Below, piece by piece: positions 26,852 through 36,440 of a DNA stretch of 64,000 nt. The notes under the pieces are model-generated. The model was not told where the DNA came from. It did not search any database and saw only the letters and a list, made by a program, of their open reading frames with translations. This stretch comes from JAXGZG01 sp050952065 (lineage in GTDB: Bacteria; Bacillota; Sulfobacillia; Fermentithermobacillales; Fermentithermobacillaceae), in assembly GCA_050952065.1 (NCBI GenBank), contig JBMNKF010000005.1:1-64000 (forward strand), read 5' to 3'. A program made the translations under genes and the position numbers. The stretch's first letter is position 1; the number at the start of each line of letters is the position of its first letter.

Positions 26852-29494
26852 TTGGGTTCTAAGTTGATCTATTGGTTTAGGGAAGGCTCAGGAGACATGA
26901 AGTCGATTCTGGGCGGAAAAGGTGCCGGCCTTGCAGAAATGACTCGAATCGGGCTCCCTGTCCCCCAGGGGTTTACGATTACCACAGAAGCTTGCCTTGA
27001 ATACTACAGACTGGGCGAGAAGATGCCCGATGGACTGAAAGAGGCTATCAGGGAGCATATCAAGGAGTTTGAGAAGGAGACAGGGAAGGCTTTCGGCGGA
27101 ACCGAGAATCCTCTCCTGTTGTCGGTTCGTTCGGGCGCACCTGTGAGCATGCCCGGCATGATGGACACTATTCTGAACCTCGGTTTGAATGAAAAGAGCG
27201 TTCAAGGTCTCTACAACGCGACTGGGAATATGCGCTTTGCCCTAGACTGCCACAGGCGTTTCATCCAAATGTACTCCAACGTGGTCTTGGAATTGGACCA
27301 CGACCTTTTCGAGAACGTTCTGTCGTCGGTGAGAGAAGAAGAGAAAGCCCAGTATGACTTCGAGATCTCGGTTGAAGGCTTAAAGAAGATCATTGAAGGC
27401 TATCGGGAGATAGTCAAAGAGAAAACCGGAACTCCGTTCCCGGAGGATCCCATGGAGCAGCTGTATATGGCTGTTCTGGCGGTTTTCCGCTCTTGGAATA
27501 ACGAGCGTGCCGTTCTCTATCGTAAGCTAAACAAGATCCCCGATGACCTGGGGACCGCTGTGAATGTTCAGCTCATGGTTTTCGGAAATATGGGGGATCA
27601 ATCAGGCACAGGCGTAATGTTCACTCGTAACCCTTCCACGGGAGAAAACACTCTGTATGGTGAGTATTTGATCAATGCCCAGGGTGAGGATGTGGTCGCC
27701 GGCATCAGGACTCCCAAGCCCATCGCAGAGATGGTTAACGACCTGCCCAAGGCTTACGAGGAACTGCGAAGAGTCGCCCAGATCTTGGAAGACCACTATC
27801 GCGACATGCAAGACATCGAGTTTACCATCGAAAACAACAAGGTCTACATGCTGCAGACCCGTACCGGCAAGAGGACCGCTCAGGCGTCCTTGGAGATAGC
27901 CCGTCAGATGGTGACTGAAGGCCGGATTACCAAGGAAGAAGCGCTCAACCGCGTCACACCCCAAGAAGTCTCCAGGCTTCTTCACCGCGGACTGGACCCC
28001 AACGCAAAGAACAAGGTCTTGGCTACAGGGCTCCCGGCATCTCCTGGTGCCGCAGTTGGAACCTTAGTGTTCGACTCTAAGGTTGCTCGGGAGATGGGCG
28101 AGGCTGGTAAGAAGGTAATTCTAGTTAGACCCGAGACTAAGCCCGACGACATGCCCGGCATCGTTTACGCGCAGGGGCTTCTGACTTCTCGAGGAGGAAT
28201 GACCTGTCACGCTGCTGTGGTTGCCCGGGGAATGGGCAAGCCCGCCATCGTGGGGTGCGACGGCATGGACCTCGACATGGACCACAAGAAAGCCAGATTT
28301 GGGTCGATCACTCTTACTGAAGGCGACACCATATCTATCGACGGTGCAACGGGAACAGTGCTTCTGGGCGCGGTTGATACAGTTGAACCTGTGCTCAGCG
28401 GGGCTTTCAAGGAGATTCTTGAGTGGGCTGACCAGGTTCGTAAGCTGGGAGTCAAGGCCAACGCCGATACGCCAGAGGATGCTCAAAGGGCCCGTGAGCT
28501 TGGTGCAGAGGGTATCGGTCTGTGTCGCACAGAGCACATGTTCATGCAGGCAGAACGACTGCCCATTGTGCAAGAGATGATCATGGCAAAGGACGAAGCC
28601 TCCAGGCGCAAGGCTCTAGACAGGCTATTACCCATTCAGCAGCAAGACTTCTACGGTATTCTCAAGGCCATGAGAGGGTTTCCCGTGACTATTCGCCTTC
28701 TGGATCCGCCGCTCCATGAGTTTCTCCCAAGCACAGAGGAACTGGTAGTGAGGATTCTAGAGATGCAGCACAAGGGCGAATCCGAGTCGGAGATAGCCAG
28801 ACTTGAGGAATTGCTGCTTCAAGCGAGGAACCTACATGAGCAGAACCCAATGATGGGTCTTCGAGGCTGCCGTCTGGGGATTCTATGGCCGGAGATTTAC
28901 GAGATGCAGGCCAGGGCCATATACCAGGCCACTGCCCAGCTGTTTAAAGACGGGTTCGACGATGTTCAGCCCGAGGTCATGATCCCACTTGTGGGAGATG
29001 CCAAGGAACTTGAGATAACACGGGCGACGGTTGTCAGGGTTGCCGAAGAAGTGAAGGAACAAACTGGAGTGAATTTCCCCGTAACCGTGGGTACCATGAT
29101 TGAGATTCCCAGGGCTTGTCTGACCGCCGACGAAGTGGCGAAGCACGCCCAGTTCTTCTCATTTGGCACCAACGACTTGACTCAGATGACCTTCGGGTAC
29201 AGCCGCGATGATGCTGAGGCCAAGTTCTTGCACAAATATCTTGAGAACAAGGTTCTTCTTGAGAACCCCTTTGCCGTGCTGGACCGCAACGGAGTCGGTA
29301 AGCTCGTAGACCTGGCAGTGAGACTGGGACGCGAAGCCAATCCTGAATTGGTAATCGGAATTTGCGGTGAGCACGGTGGAGAACCTTCATCCATCGAGTT
29401 TTGCCACAAGGTTGGACTGAATTACGTTTCATGCTCGCCCTTCAGGGCGCCTGAAGCGAGGTTGGCCGCTGCCCAGGCGGCTCTCAGGAACTAG
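26852..29494 (+). CDS. ppdK: Pyruvate, phosphate dikinase
   Basis: Reversibly converts pyruvate, ATP and phosphate to PEP, AMP and PPi. The 880-aa protein shows the ATP-grasp N-terminus (MKSILGGKGAGLAEMTR), the phosphohistidine loop GGMTCHAAVVARGMGKPA, and the PEP domain ending GICGEHGGEP with the catalytic Cys. The start is uncertain: the TTG at 26852 gives the family length and has AGGGGGCG upstream, while an in-frame TTG at 26768 would add 28 residues unlike the family. Together with the PPi-consuming membrane pyrophosphatase at 41.7 kb it suggests PPi-linked glycolysis. Ends in a strong hairpin. Confidence 0.96.
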   Translation: MGSKLIYWFREGSGDMKSILGGKGAGLAEMTRIGLPVPQGFTITTEACLEYYRLGEKMPDGLKEAIREHIKEFEKETGKAFGGTENPLLLSVRSGAPVSMPGMMDTILNLGLNEKSVQGLYNATGNMRFALDCHRRFIQMYSNVVLELDHDLFENVLSSVREEEKAQYDFEISVEGLKKIIEGYREIVKEKTGTPFPEDPMEQLYMAVLAVFRSWNNERAVLYRKLNKIPDDLGTAVNVQLMVFGNMGDQSGTGVMFTRNPSTGENTLYGEYLINAQGEDVVAGIRTPKPIAEMVNDLPKAYEELRRVAQILEDHYRDMQDIEFTIENNKVYMLQTRTGKRTAQASLEIARQMVTEGRITKEEALNRVTPQEVSRLLHRGLDPNAKNKVLATGLPASPGAAVGTLVFDSKVAREMGEAGKKVILVRPETKPDDMPGIVYAQGLLTSRGGMTCHAAVVARGMGKPAIVGCDGMDLDMDHKKARFGSITLTEGDTISIDGATGTVLLGAVDTVEPVLSGAFKEILEWADQVRKLGVKANADTPEDAQRARELGAEGIGLCRTEHMFMQAERLPIVQEMIMAKDEASRRKALDRLLPIQQQDFYGILKAMRGFPVTIRLLDPPLHEFLPSTEELVVRILEMQHKGESESEIARLEELLLQARNLHEQNPMMGLRGCRLGILWPEIYEMQARAIYQATAQLFKDGFDDVQPEVMIPLVGDAKELEITRATVVRVAEEVKEQTGVNFPVTVGTMIEIPRACLTADEVAKHAQFFSFGTNDLTQMTFGYSRDDAEAKFLHKYLENKVLLENPFAVLDRNGVGKLVDLAVRLGREANPELVIGICGEHGGEPSSIEFCHKVGLNYVSCSPFRAPEARLAAAQAALRN

Positions 29495-29581
29495 TATTTC
29501 GTTAAAGGACTGCGGCCTTGCGGTCCGACAGTACGCAGTGCGTGCAGTCTGACACAGAGTCTTATAGGAAGGTACTTAGGC

Positions 29582-29619
29582 AGGAAGCTTCGAATCATAT
29601 GATTCGAAGCTTCCTTTTG
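29582..29619 (+). terminator. Palindromic terminator after ppdK
   Basis: A perfect 17-bp inverted repeat with no spacer (AGGAAGCTTCGAATCAT and its complement) followed by TTTT. The T-run is short, so it could also act from either side. Confidence 0.75.
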
Positions 29620-29638
29620 GTTTCGGGAAGGTGATCCA

Positions 29639-30664
29639 ATGGGACCAGTTCTAGGAGTGCGGCAGAGGACAGAGGAAATTGAGGCGCAGGTCCTGTCGCC
29701 CTTTGCCACGCTGTCCTCAAGCTCCAAGGGAAGGGCGATCCGTGAAGAACCGTGCCCGGTTAGAACCGCGTTTCAGCGGGACCGGGATCGAATCGTCCAT
29801 TCCAAGGCTTTTCGGCGCCTAAAGGACAAGACCCAGGTATTCTTGGCGCCGGAGGCAGACCATTTCCGTACGAGGCTTACACATACCTTGGAGGTTTGTC
29901 AGATAGCTAGGACTATCGCCAGAGGATTACGTCTCAACGAGGATCTCACTGAAGCCATAGCTCTGGGGCACGATTTGGGCCACACTCCTTTTGGCCATGC
30001 AGGCGAGGAGGTTTTGGCAAGGGTGCACCCTGGAGGTTTCGCCCACGAGGAACAGTCCCTTCGGGTGGTAGATCACCGGGAAGGGGGCGGCCTCAATCTC
30101 ACTTGGGAGGTCAGAGACGGTATCGTGAACCACCGGTGGAAAGGCTCGCCTTCTACTCTGGAAGGGCAGTGCGTCCAAGTATCCGACCGAATCGCCTACG
30201 TGAACCACGATATCGACGACGCCATTCGTGGACAGGTGATTTCTGCTGGGGATCTGCCCAAGGACGCCATCGATATCCTCGGCAAGACCCACGGCCAGAG
30301 GATCAACACACTTGTCACCGACGTGATCGCCCACAGTTTCGATAAACCCACAGTCAGCCTCGGCCCCGAGGCGCTTTCCGCCATGGACGAGTTGAGGATG
30401 TTCTTATTCGAGAGAGTATACATATCCTCTATAGCCAAGCGCGAAGAAGACAAAGCTAAGGGTGTAGTCGAGGCTCTCTATTCCTACTATTGTGAAAACC
30501 CGCACGCTTGGTTGGGGAGAGACGATGCGGCCAATGACGATAAAGGGCACTCGGACCCAATTCATGTCAGGGCGTGCGATTATGTGGCAGGAATGACCGA
30601 TCGCTTTGCCATCGCTCAGTACAGGATGCTTTTCGTCCCCAAGACATGGAGTTTTGACGGCTAA
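29639..30664 (+). CDS. dgt: Deoxyguanosinetriphosphate triphosphohydrolase-like protein
   Basis: HD-domain dNTP triphosphohydrolase, 341 aa, thought to limit or balance dNTP pools. HD motifs are visible in order: SKAFRRLKDKTQVF, RTRLTHTLEV, ALGHDLGHTPFGHAGE and DRIAYVNHDIDDA. ATG at 29639 follows GGGAAGGTG. It precedes dnaG and rpoD, the usual clostridial arrangement. Confidence 0.93.
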   Translation: MGPVLGVRQRTEEIEAQVLSPFATLSSSSKGRAIREEPCPVRTAFQRDRDRIVHSKAFRRLKDKTQVFLAPEADHFRTRLTHTLEVCQIARTIARGLRLNEDLTEAIALGHDLGHTPFGHAGEEVLARVHPGGFAHEEQSLRVVDHREGGGLNLTWEVRDGIVNHRWKGSPSTLEGQCVQVSDRIAYVNHDIDDAIRGQVISAGDLPKDAIDILGKTHGQRINTLVTDVIAHSFDKPTVSLGPEALSAMDELRMFLFERVYISSIAKREEDKAKGVVEALYSYYCENPHAWLGRDDAANDDKGHSDPIHVRACDYVAGMTDRFAIAQYRMLFVPKTWSFDG

Positions 30665-30742
30665 TTGACTGCCATTGAAGGGATACGACCTTCCAGGATA
30701 GAACACATAGTCTAATTGGGGAGAGAAGGTGTTTTCTGAGAA

Positions 30743-32589
30743 ATGGCACCTAAGGGCTTCTACGAAGACAGCATAATCGATGAAGTCCGGTCGAAAACCG
30801 ACATAGTCTCACTGGTCTCTGAGTATGTCAAACTCAGAAAGGCCGGCAGGAGTTACGTTGGGCTATGTCCTTTCCACGAGGAGAAGACGCCTTCTTTTAA
30901 CGTCGATCCTGACAAGCAGTTTTTCTACTGCTTCGGTTGTGGCACCGGTGGCAACGTGTTCACTTTTCTCATGAAAAGAGATGGCCTCTCATTTCCCGAG
31001 GCTCTCCGAGTCTTGGCCGACAGAGCCGGAGTGCGTCTTCCGCTTTCTTCGGGTAGGGCAGGGGACGATAAGGCTCGGAAGGAGGCAGATAGGCTTCGTG
31101 AGGTGTTGCTATTCGCCCACACCAGGTACAGGGAGCAGCTGCAATCGAGGAGAGGCGAGGCTGCAAGAGCATACTTAGCCAGACGGGGGCTCAGTCCGGA
31201 GACCATAGATAACTTCCAACTGGGTCTGGCACCGGACGAATGGGAGTTCATGGCCACAGTAGCCAAACGGAGTGGTGTGAACCAGAGCGATTTGGAAAAA
31301 GCCGGAGTCCTTGTGGCGCGATCAGACGGAAGGTTTTATGACAGGTTCAGGAACAGGATAATGTTCCCCATATGGAACTCAAGCGGTGTTCTGATTGGGT
31401 TCGGCGGAAGGGCTCTTGGAGACGATCCTGCCAAGTATCTGAACAGTCCTGAAACCCCGCTGTTTCGCAAGGGAAAGGAGCTCTATGCTCTCAACTTGGC
31501 CAAGCCCAATATCCGGGCCAAGGACAGAGTATGCTTGGTGGAAGGGTATATGGACGTTGTCTCCTGTTTTCAGCACGGGATCGATTTTGCCGTAGCCGGC
31601 ATGGGTACCGCTTTAACCCGCGAACAGGCCAGGGCCCTTTTGCTTCTTACTCAGAACGTGTACTTGGTTTATGACCAGGACCAGGCCGGGAAGCGAGCGG
31701 CCCGGCGTTCCATAGACGTGTTTCGCGACCTAGGTGGGAAGAGTAGCGTAGTTACTCTTGATGGTGCCAAAGACCCAGATGATTTCTTCCGGGTCAAAAC
31801 CCAAGCCGAGTTCAACGAAAGATTAGATGCAGCGCTTTTGGATGTGGCGTTTATATACGAAGAGGCCAGGCGGTCTGTAGACCCGTCGAGCATCGAAGGC
31901 AAGATTAGGATCCAAGAGGTCATGGTCCCCCATCCTTGCGTCTTTGACAAGCGAGTTCGAGCGTTCTTTATATGTTGAAGAGATATCTCGAGATCTGGGA
32001 GTGGGGAAGGAATCGCTAGATAAGGATGTCGAATTGTATAAACGGAGCGCACAGCGGGATTCCAGGTATAAAAAGGATGAAAGACGGGATACTACTGGTT
32101 ATGACAACCAGTCCCAAAGGGGCTCTGGCAGGGATTCTTTGAAGTTACCGGCTGCAAGGGCAGGATTTGTAGGGAGAGACAGCGAACACGATCTGGTTCG
32201 CCGAAAGGCTGAAGAAGGAGTTATCCGGTGTCTGGTCGAAAATCCAGGATTATTCGCTTCACTTTCGGGTCAGTTGTGTGAAGAGTATATCAACGATGAG
32301 TATTGTCGCCTAGCGTTTTCTAAATTGACAGAAGGATCTATAGATCCCGAAGAAGATGAGGACCTGTTGGCCTGGATAGCCCAGTTGTGCCTCAAATTCG
32401 GACCGGTTAAGGAACCTGAGCGTATACTGAAAGACTGTCTCAGAAGGCTCCAAAGCATCCGACTGGCGGAGCTCCGAGACCGGAATCGCCAAGGCAGAAC
32501 GGGAGAAAGATGAAAAGACATTAGAGGCCATTTGGAGCGATTACCGGAGACTCTTGAAAGAAGCCAAATCCGTTGGGGATACGGGCTAG
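30743..32589 (+). CDS. dnaG: DNA primase DnaG (frameshifted)
   Basis: Makes the RNA primers for DNA replication. The full reading of about 615 residues has the CHC2 zinc finger (C42, H45, C63, C66), the primase core with GFGGRAL, and the TOPRIM domain (VEGYMDVV, VYDQDQAGKRAA, KDPDDFF). It is broken twice. At 31924-31928 a run of five C's would need to be four to read VMVPILASLTSEFER. Near 32480 one extra base separates RLAEL from the C-terminal helix AKAEREKDEKTLEAIW, which ends at 32589. DnaG is essential, so these are best read as sequence errors. Directly upstream of rpoD. Confidence 0.9.
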
Positions 32590-32629
32590 TTTAGTAACTA
32601 TACGATCTCCTCAGGAGGGAGGAGTACTG

Positions 32630-34012
32630 TTGAAGGAATTGCAGCTGGGCATGGATACGGTGCGGGAGCTCGTCGCTTCGGGTCAGAAGAAAGGGTTTCT
32701 GACCTACGATGAGATCTCTGACGCTCTGAATCAGCTCGACTTATCCACCCAGCAAATGGACGATATGTACAAGAGTCTTGGCGACATGGGCATAGAAGTG
32801 AGAAGCGCGAAGACTCAAGCCTCCCAAGAAAAGTCTGCCAGTCGCAAATCCAAAACGCCCATTGTGACGACTGTGGATGGAGATCGCCAAGTATCGCGGG
32901 CGGAGGCGCCCGAAGGCCCCCAACACGATGCTGGGGTTAACGTTGCGGGTAGCCCGGAGCAGCAGGTATTGGAGCGCGAGGCGAGTCAAATCAGCGAGAA
33001 GTCCGAGGATGATCCCGGAGGACTGTCCGCCGTTGTGGGAGTCTTGGCTGACATGGTGGCCCGTGCTTCGTCCAAGAGCGGTGCTACAGATGCCACAGAA
33101 CCTGACAAGCCTTCGCAAGAGGAGGATCCCGACGTCGATACTTCAGAGGAGCCTGAGATCGATCTGAGTATCCCCGAAGGTGTTGCCCTAGATGACCCCG
33201 TTCGCATGTACCTTAAGGAAATCGGTCGTGTTGCCCTCCTCACTGCCGAGGAAGAGGTGGCTCTTGCCGAGCGCATGGAGATGGGAGACAAGAGCGCCAA
33301 GAGTAGGCTCATTGAGGCAAACCTGAGGCTGGTCGTGTCTATCGCCAAACGCTACGTGGGGCGCGGCATGCAGTTTCTGGACCTTATTCAAGAGGGGAAT
33401 ATGGGGCTTATCAAAGCAGTGGAGAAGTTTGACTATCGTAAAGGGTTCAAGCTTTCCACCTACGCCACATGGTGGATCCGCCAGGCCATCACCAGGGCGA
33501 TTGCGGACCAAGCCAGGACCATACGCATTCCGGTTCATATGGTCGAAACCATAAATAAACTCATCCGGACGTCTCGACACCTCATACAGGAATTGGGGCG
33601 CGAGCCAACACCCGAAGAGGTTGCCGAAGAGATGGGAATCACTCCGGAGAAGGTCCGGGAGATCTTGAAGATCGCTCAGGAGCCCGTATCTTTGGAGACA
33701 CCTATCGGTGAAGAAGAAGACAGCCATTTGGGAGACTTCATCGAAGATGAAGACGCTACCGCTCCGGTGGAAGCAGCGTCTTTCCTCTTACTCAAAGAGC
33801 AGATAGAGGAAGTCTTGGACACTCTGAATGACCGCGAACAGAAAGTTCTTCGCCTGCGGTTCGGTTTGGATGACGGTAAGGCCCGCACCTTGGAGGAAGT
33901 GGGGCGGGAGTTTGGTGTGACCCGGGAGCGCATAAGGCAGATTGAAGCCAAGGCTCTTCGGAAGCTCCGTCACCCACAGAGGAGCAAGAGGCTAAAGGAT
34001 TATTTGGTGTAG
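32630..34012 (+). CDS. rpoD: RNA polymerase primary sigma factor RpoD (SigA)
   Basis: Housekeeping sigma factor, 460 aa. Region 1.1 (residues 1-60) is followed by a long acidic, low-complexity spacer to about residue 185, then regions 1.2-2.4 (DPVRMYLKEIGRV, LIEANLRLVVSIAKRYVGRG, KFSTYATWWIRQA-type KLSTYATWWIRQA), region 3, and region 4 ending EFGVTRERIRQIEAKALRKL. The TTG at 32630 sits 6 bases after AGGAGGGAGGA. Macromolecular-synthesis operon with dnaG; a terminator hairpin follows. Confidence 0.97.
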   Translation: MKELQLGMDTVRELVASGQKKGFLTYDEISDALNQLDLSTQQMDDMYKSLGDMGIEVRSAKTQASQEKSASRKSKTPIVTTVDGDRQVSRAEAPEGPQHDAGVNVAGSPEQQVLEREASQISEKSEDDPGGLSAVVGVLADMVARASSKSGATDATEPDKPSQEEDPDVDTSEEPEIDLSIPEGVALDDPVRMYLKEIGRVALLTAEEEVALAERMEMGDKSAKSRLIEANLRLVVSIAKRYVGRGMQFLDLIQEGNMGLIKAVEKFDYRKGFKLSTYATWWIRQAITRAIADQARTIRIPVHMVETINKLIRTSRHLIQELGREPTPEEVAEEMGITPEKVREILKIAQEPVSLETPIGEEEDSHLGDFIEDEDATAPVEAASFLLLKEQIEEVLDTLNDREQKVLRLRFGLDDGKARTLEEVGREFGVTRERIRQIEAKALRKLRHPQRSKRLKDYLV

Positions 34013-34036
34013 GCCGGCTAAGTGGCCAGACATGGT

Positions 34037-34067
34037 AATAAGTGCCTGCTTAGAGCAGGCACTTATT
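34037..34067 (+). terminator. Terminator hairpin after rpoD
   Basis: A 14-bp perfect inverted repeat (AATAAGTGCCTGCT / AGCAGGCACTTATT) with a 3-base loop, about 25 bases after the rpoD stop. The T-run is within the stem, so polarity is open. Confidence 0.75.
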
Positions 34068-34165
34068 GTCTATGCGGGCCCATCCCCCAACCGGTCAGCG
34101 TCTGTTAATCTAGTTGTAGGGAAAATACCTGTTCGGGGGCGATTCTGACGGGCTTTACGTCTAGT

Positions 34166-34762
34166 ATGGAAGATACTGAAAAACGCTTCGATCATCACGC
34201 AGTGCCTCTATCGGGAATTTTCTGGAGTTTCTTCAAGATAGGGGCCTTTACGTTTGGCGGCGGCTGGGCCATGATTCCTCTCATTCGCAAGGAGTTGGTC
34301 AGCAACAAGAAATGGCTCGATGATTCCGAGTTTGTAGACGTGCTGGCCATTGCTCAGAGCGGACCGGGTCCCATAGCTGTTAACACGGCGACAGTCACTG
34401 GGTTGAAAATGCGTGGGCTTCCCGGCGCTTTCGCGGCGGTGTTGGGGTCAACCCTGCCTTCATTCTTGGTCATATTTGCCCTTGCCACGGTCTTGGTCAG
34501 GTTTCGGAATTCAGGAGTACTTGAGGCGATCTTCACGGGCATGCGGCCCGCCATCTTTGGTCTCTTGGTTAGCGCCACATGGCAGGTTGGCAAGAAGTCT
34601 TTGAAAAACCTAAGAGACATAGCGTTTGTTCTGGTGGGTGCGGTCTTGGTGTTCTTCATGAAGATCAACCCTATTTACGTGGTATTGGTTTCTGGTCTGT
34701 TTGGAGTTTTGATCCCGAACGCCCCAAAACGGTCTGTCGAACCTTCGGGTGAGGAGCGCTGA
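34166..34762 (+). CDS. Chromate transporter family protein, first half (short-chain ChrA)
   Basis: Membrane protein of the CHR family, 198 aa, with about six helices. The family motif FGGGWAMIPLIRKELV and SGPGPIAVNTA are present. Short-chain CHR proteins occur in pairs that together equal one long ChrA; the next gene is the partner. Chromate (or sulfate-like anion) efflux is the family activity, but the physiological substrate in this organism is unknown. ATG at 34166. Confidence 0.9.
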   Translation: MEDTEKRFDHHAVPLSGIFWSFFKIGAFTFGGGWAMIPLIRKELVSNKKWLDDSEFVDVLAIAQSGPGPIAVNTATVTGLKMRGLPGAFAAVLGSTLPSFLVIFALATVLVRFRNSGVLEAIFTGMRPAIFGLLVSATWQVGKKSLKNLRDIAFVLVGAVLVFFMKINPIYVVLVSGLFGVLIPNAPKRSVEPSGEER

Positions 34763-34767
34763 TCTCA

Positions 34768-35286
34768 ATGTGCCTGGATCTATTCGTCACGTTCTTCCGA
34801 ATCGGAGCCTTCAGCTTTGGTGGCGGGTACGCCATGATCCCTCTGATTACCAGAGAAGTAGTCGAGAACAAGGGCTGGCTGCCCATGACAGAGTTCGTTG
34901 ACGTTGTCGCAATCTCGCAAGGTACTCCGGGTCCTATCGCGATAAATGCCGCAACCTACATCGGTCACAAGATGGCCGGATTTCTCGGTTCGGTGGCTGC
35001 CACACTAGGTGTGGTTCTGCCGTCCTTCATCATAATGATGATTCTGGGAACTCTCTTCATCAGGTTTCGCAAAGTGGCATGGGTTGCAGATATATTGGAT
35101 GGAATCCGTCCCGTGGTAGTAGTGCTCATAGCCGCGGCCGCCTTCTCTGTGGTGCCGTCATCCATTACCGGTGCGGTCAGTGCAGTTTTGGCATTGGTCG
35201 TAGTCGTGGCCACCATCGTCCTCAACATAGATCCTGTGTTTCTTCTAGCGGCTTCAGGGCTATTGGGAGTGTTTCTGTATAGGTAG
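34768..35286 (+). CDS. Chromate transporter family protein, second half (short-chain ChrA)
   Basis: A 172-aa homologue of the preceding protein, sharing FGGGYAMIPLITREVV and QGTPGPIAINAATYIG, so the pair looks like an internal duplication kept as two genes. It starts 5 bases after the first gene's stop, behind GGTGAGGAG. The two probably form a heteromeric transporter. Confidence 0.9.
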   Translation: MCLDLFVTFFRIGAFSFGGGYAMIPLITREVVENKGWLPMTEFVDVVAISQGTPGPIAINAATYIGHKMAGFLGSVAATLGVVLPSFIIMMILGTLFIRFRKVAWVADILDGIRPVVVVLIAAAAFSVVPSSITGAVSAVLALVVVVATIVLNIDPVFLLAASGLLGVFLYR

Positions 35287-35416
35287 GTGTCAATGCAGTA
35301 GAGTAGGCGAAGCCGTCGCAACGATCTCCTCCAACCCTGGGCAATTCAGTCCAGTGGGGTATAATGTAAGAGGCTGGCACTATTGGCCAAGTACGCTGTA
35401 AATTGGAGGCAGCTCA

Positions 35417-36421
35417 ATGGTAAAGGTCGGTGTCAACGGTTTCGGAAGTATCGGGCGGCGGTTTTTCCGAGCGGCGCAAGGTCAGAGAGAATTCGAGATA
35501 GTAGCCGTGAACGACCTAACGGATCCGGGTACTCTCGCACACCTTCTCAAGTATGACTCCAACTACGGTACGATGCCAGAGGACATCCAGGCCACAGAAG
35601 ATGGCATATGCGTCGGAGACAAGTTCGTCAAGGTTCTGGCCGAGAAAGACCCCGCAAATCTTTCTTGGACAGACCTTGGAGTCGACGTAGTGGTAGAGTC
35701 AACCGGGCGCTTCACTGACGCTCAGAAGGCGATCTGGCACCTAAACCCGGCGGGTGCCAAGAAGGTCATCATCTCAGCCCCCGCCAAGGGAGAAGACATC
35801 ACAGTAGTCATGGGTGTGAACCACGGAGACTACGATCCGGCGAAACACAACATCATCTCAAATGCATCGTGCACAACCAACGCGCTGGCTCCGGTTGCCA
35901 TGGTGCTGGATAAGGAGTTTGGAATCGAGAAAGGCCTTATGACCACGATCCACGCGTACACCAACGATCAAGTGACTCTCGATTTTCCTCACAAAGATTT
36001 GCGACGCGGAAGGGCAGCGGCCCTAAGCATCATCCCTACGACAACAGGTGCTGCTAAGGCCATCGCTTTGGTGCTACCCCAGCTCAAGGGGAAACTTAAC
36101 GGTATGGCATTCAGAGTACCCACCCCAACAGTATCAGTAGTAGATCTCACTGTTACTCTTTCGAAAGAAGTCAGCGTTGAGGGTATCAACAACGCAATGG
36201 AGAGATACGCTGCGGGGCCGCTCAACGGCATACTGGGGATAACGAAGGCACCTCTCGTTTCCGTAGACTTTAAGGGTATGAACGAATCAACGGTCATAGA
36301 TGGACTGTCTACTCAGGTGTTGGGCAATCTCGCCAAGGTAGTCGCCTGGTACGACAATGAGTGGGGCTACTCTGCGCGATTGGTTGACCTGGTGAGTTAC
36401 GTTATATCTAAGGGTTTGTAG
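35417..36421 (+). CDS. gap: Glyceraldehyde-3-phosphate dehydrogenase
   Basis: Oxidises GAP to 1,3-bisphosphoglycerate with NAD. The N-terminal GVNGFGSIGRR, the catalytic SNASCTTNALAP and the C-terminal WYDNEWGYSARLVDL are all seen; 334 aa. First gene of the glycolytic operon. ATG at 35417 follows TTGGAGGCAG. A TATAAT at 35360-35365 may be its -10 box, though no good -35 is visible. Confidence 0.98.
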   Translation: MVKVGVNGFGSIGRRFFRAAQGQREFEIVAVNDLTDPGTLAHLLKYDSNYGTMPEDIQATEDGICVGDKFVKVLAEKDPANLSWTDLGVDVVVESTGRFTDAQKAIWHLNPAGAKKVIISAPAKGEDITVVMGVNHGDYDPAKHNIISNASCTTNALAPVAMVLDKEFGIEKGLMTTIHAYTNDQVTLDFPHKDLRRGRAAALSIIPTTTGAAKAIALVLPQLKGKLNGMAFRVPTPTVSVVDLTVTLSKEVSVEGINNAMERYAAGPLNGILGITKAPLVSVDFKGMNESTVIDGLSTQVLGNLAKVVAWYDNEWGYSARLVDLVSYVISKGL

Positions 36422-36440
36422 GGAAGGAGGCGCCCTGAAG

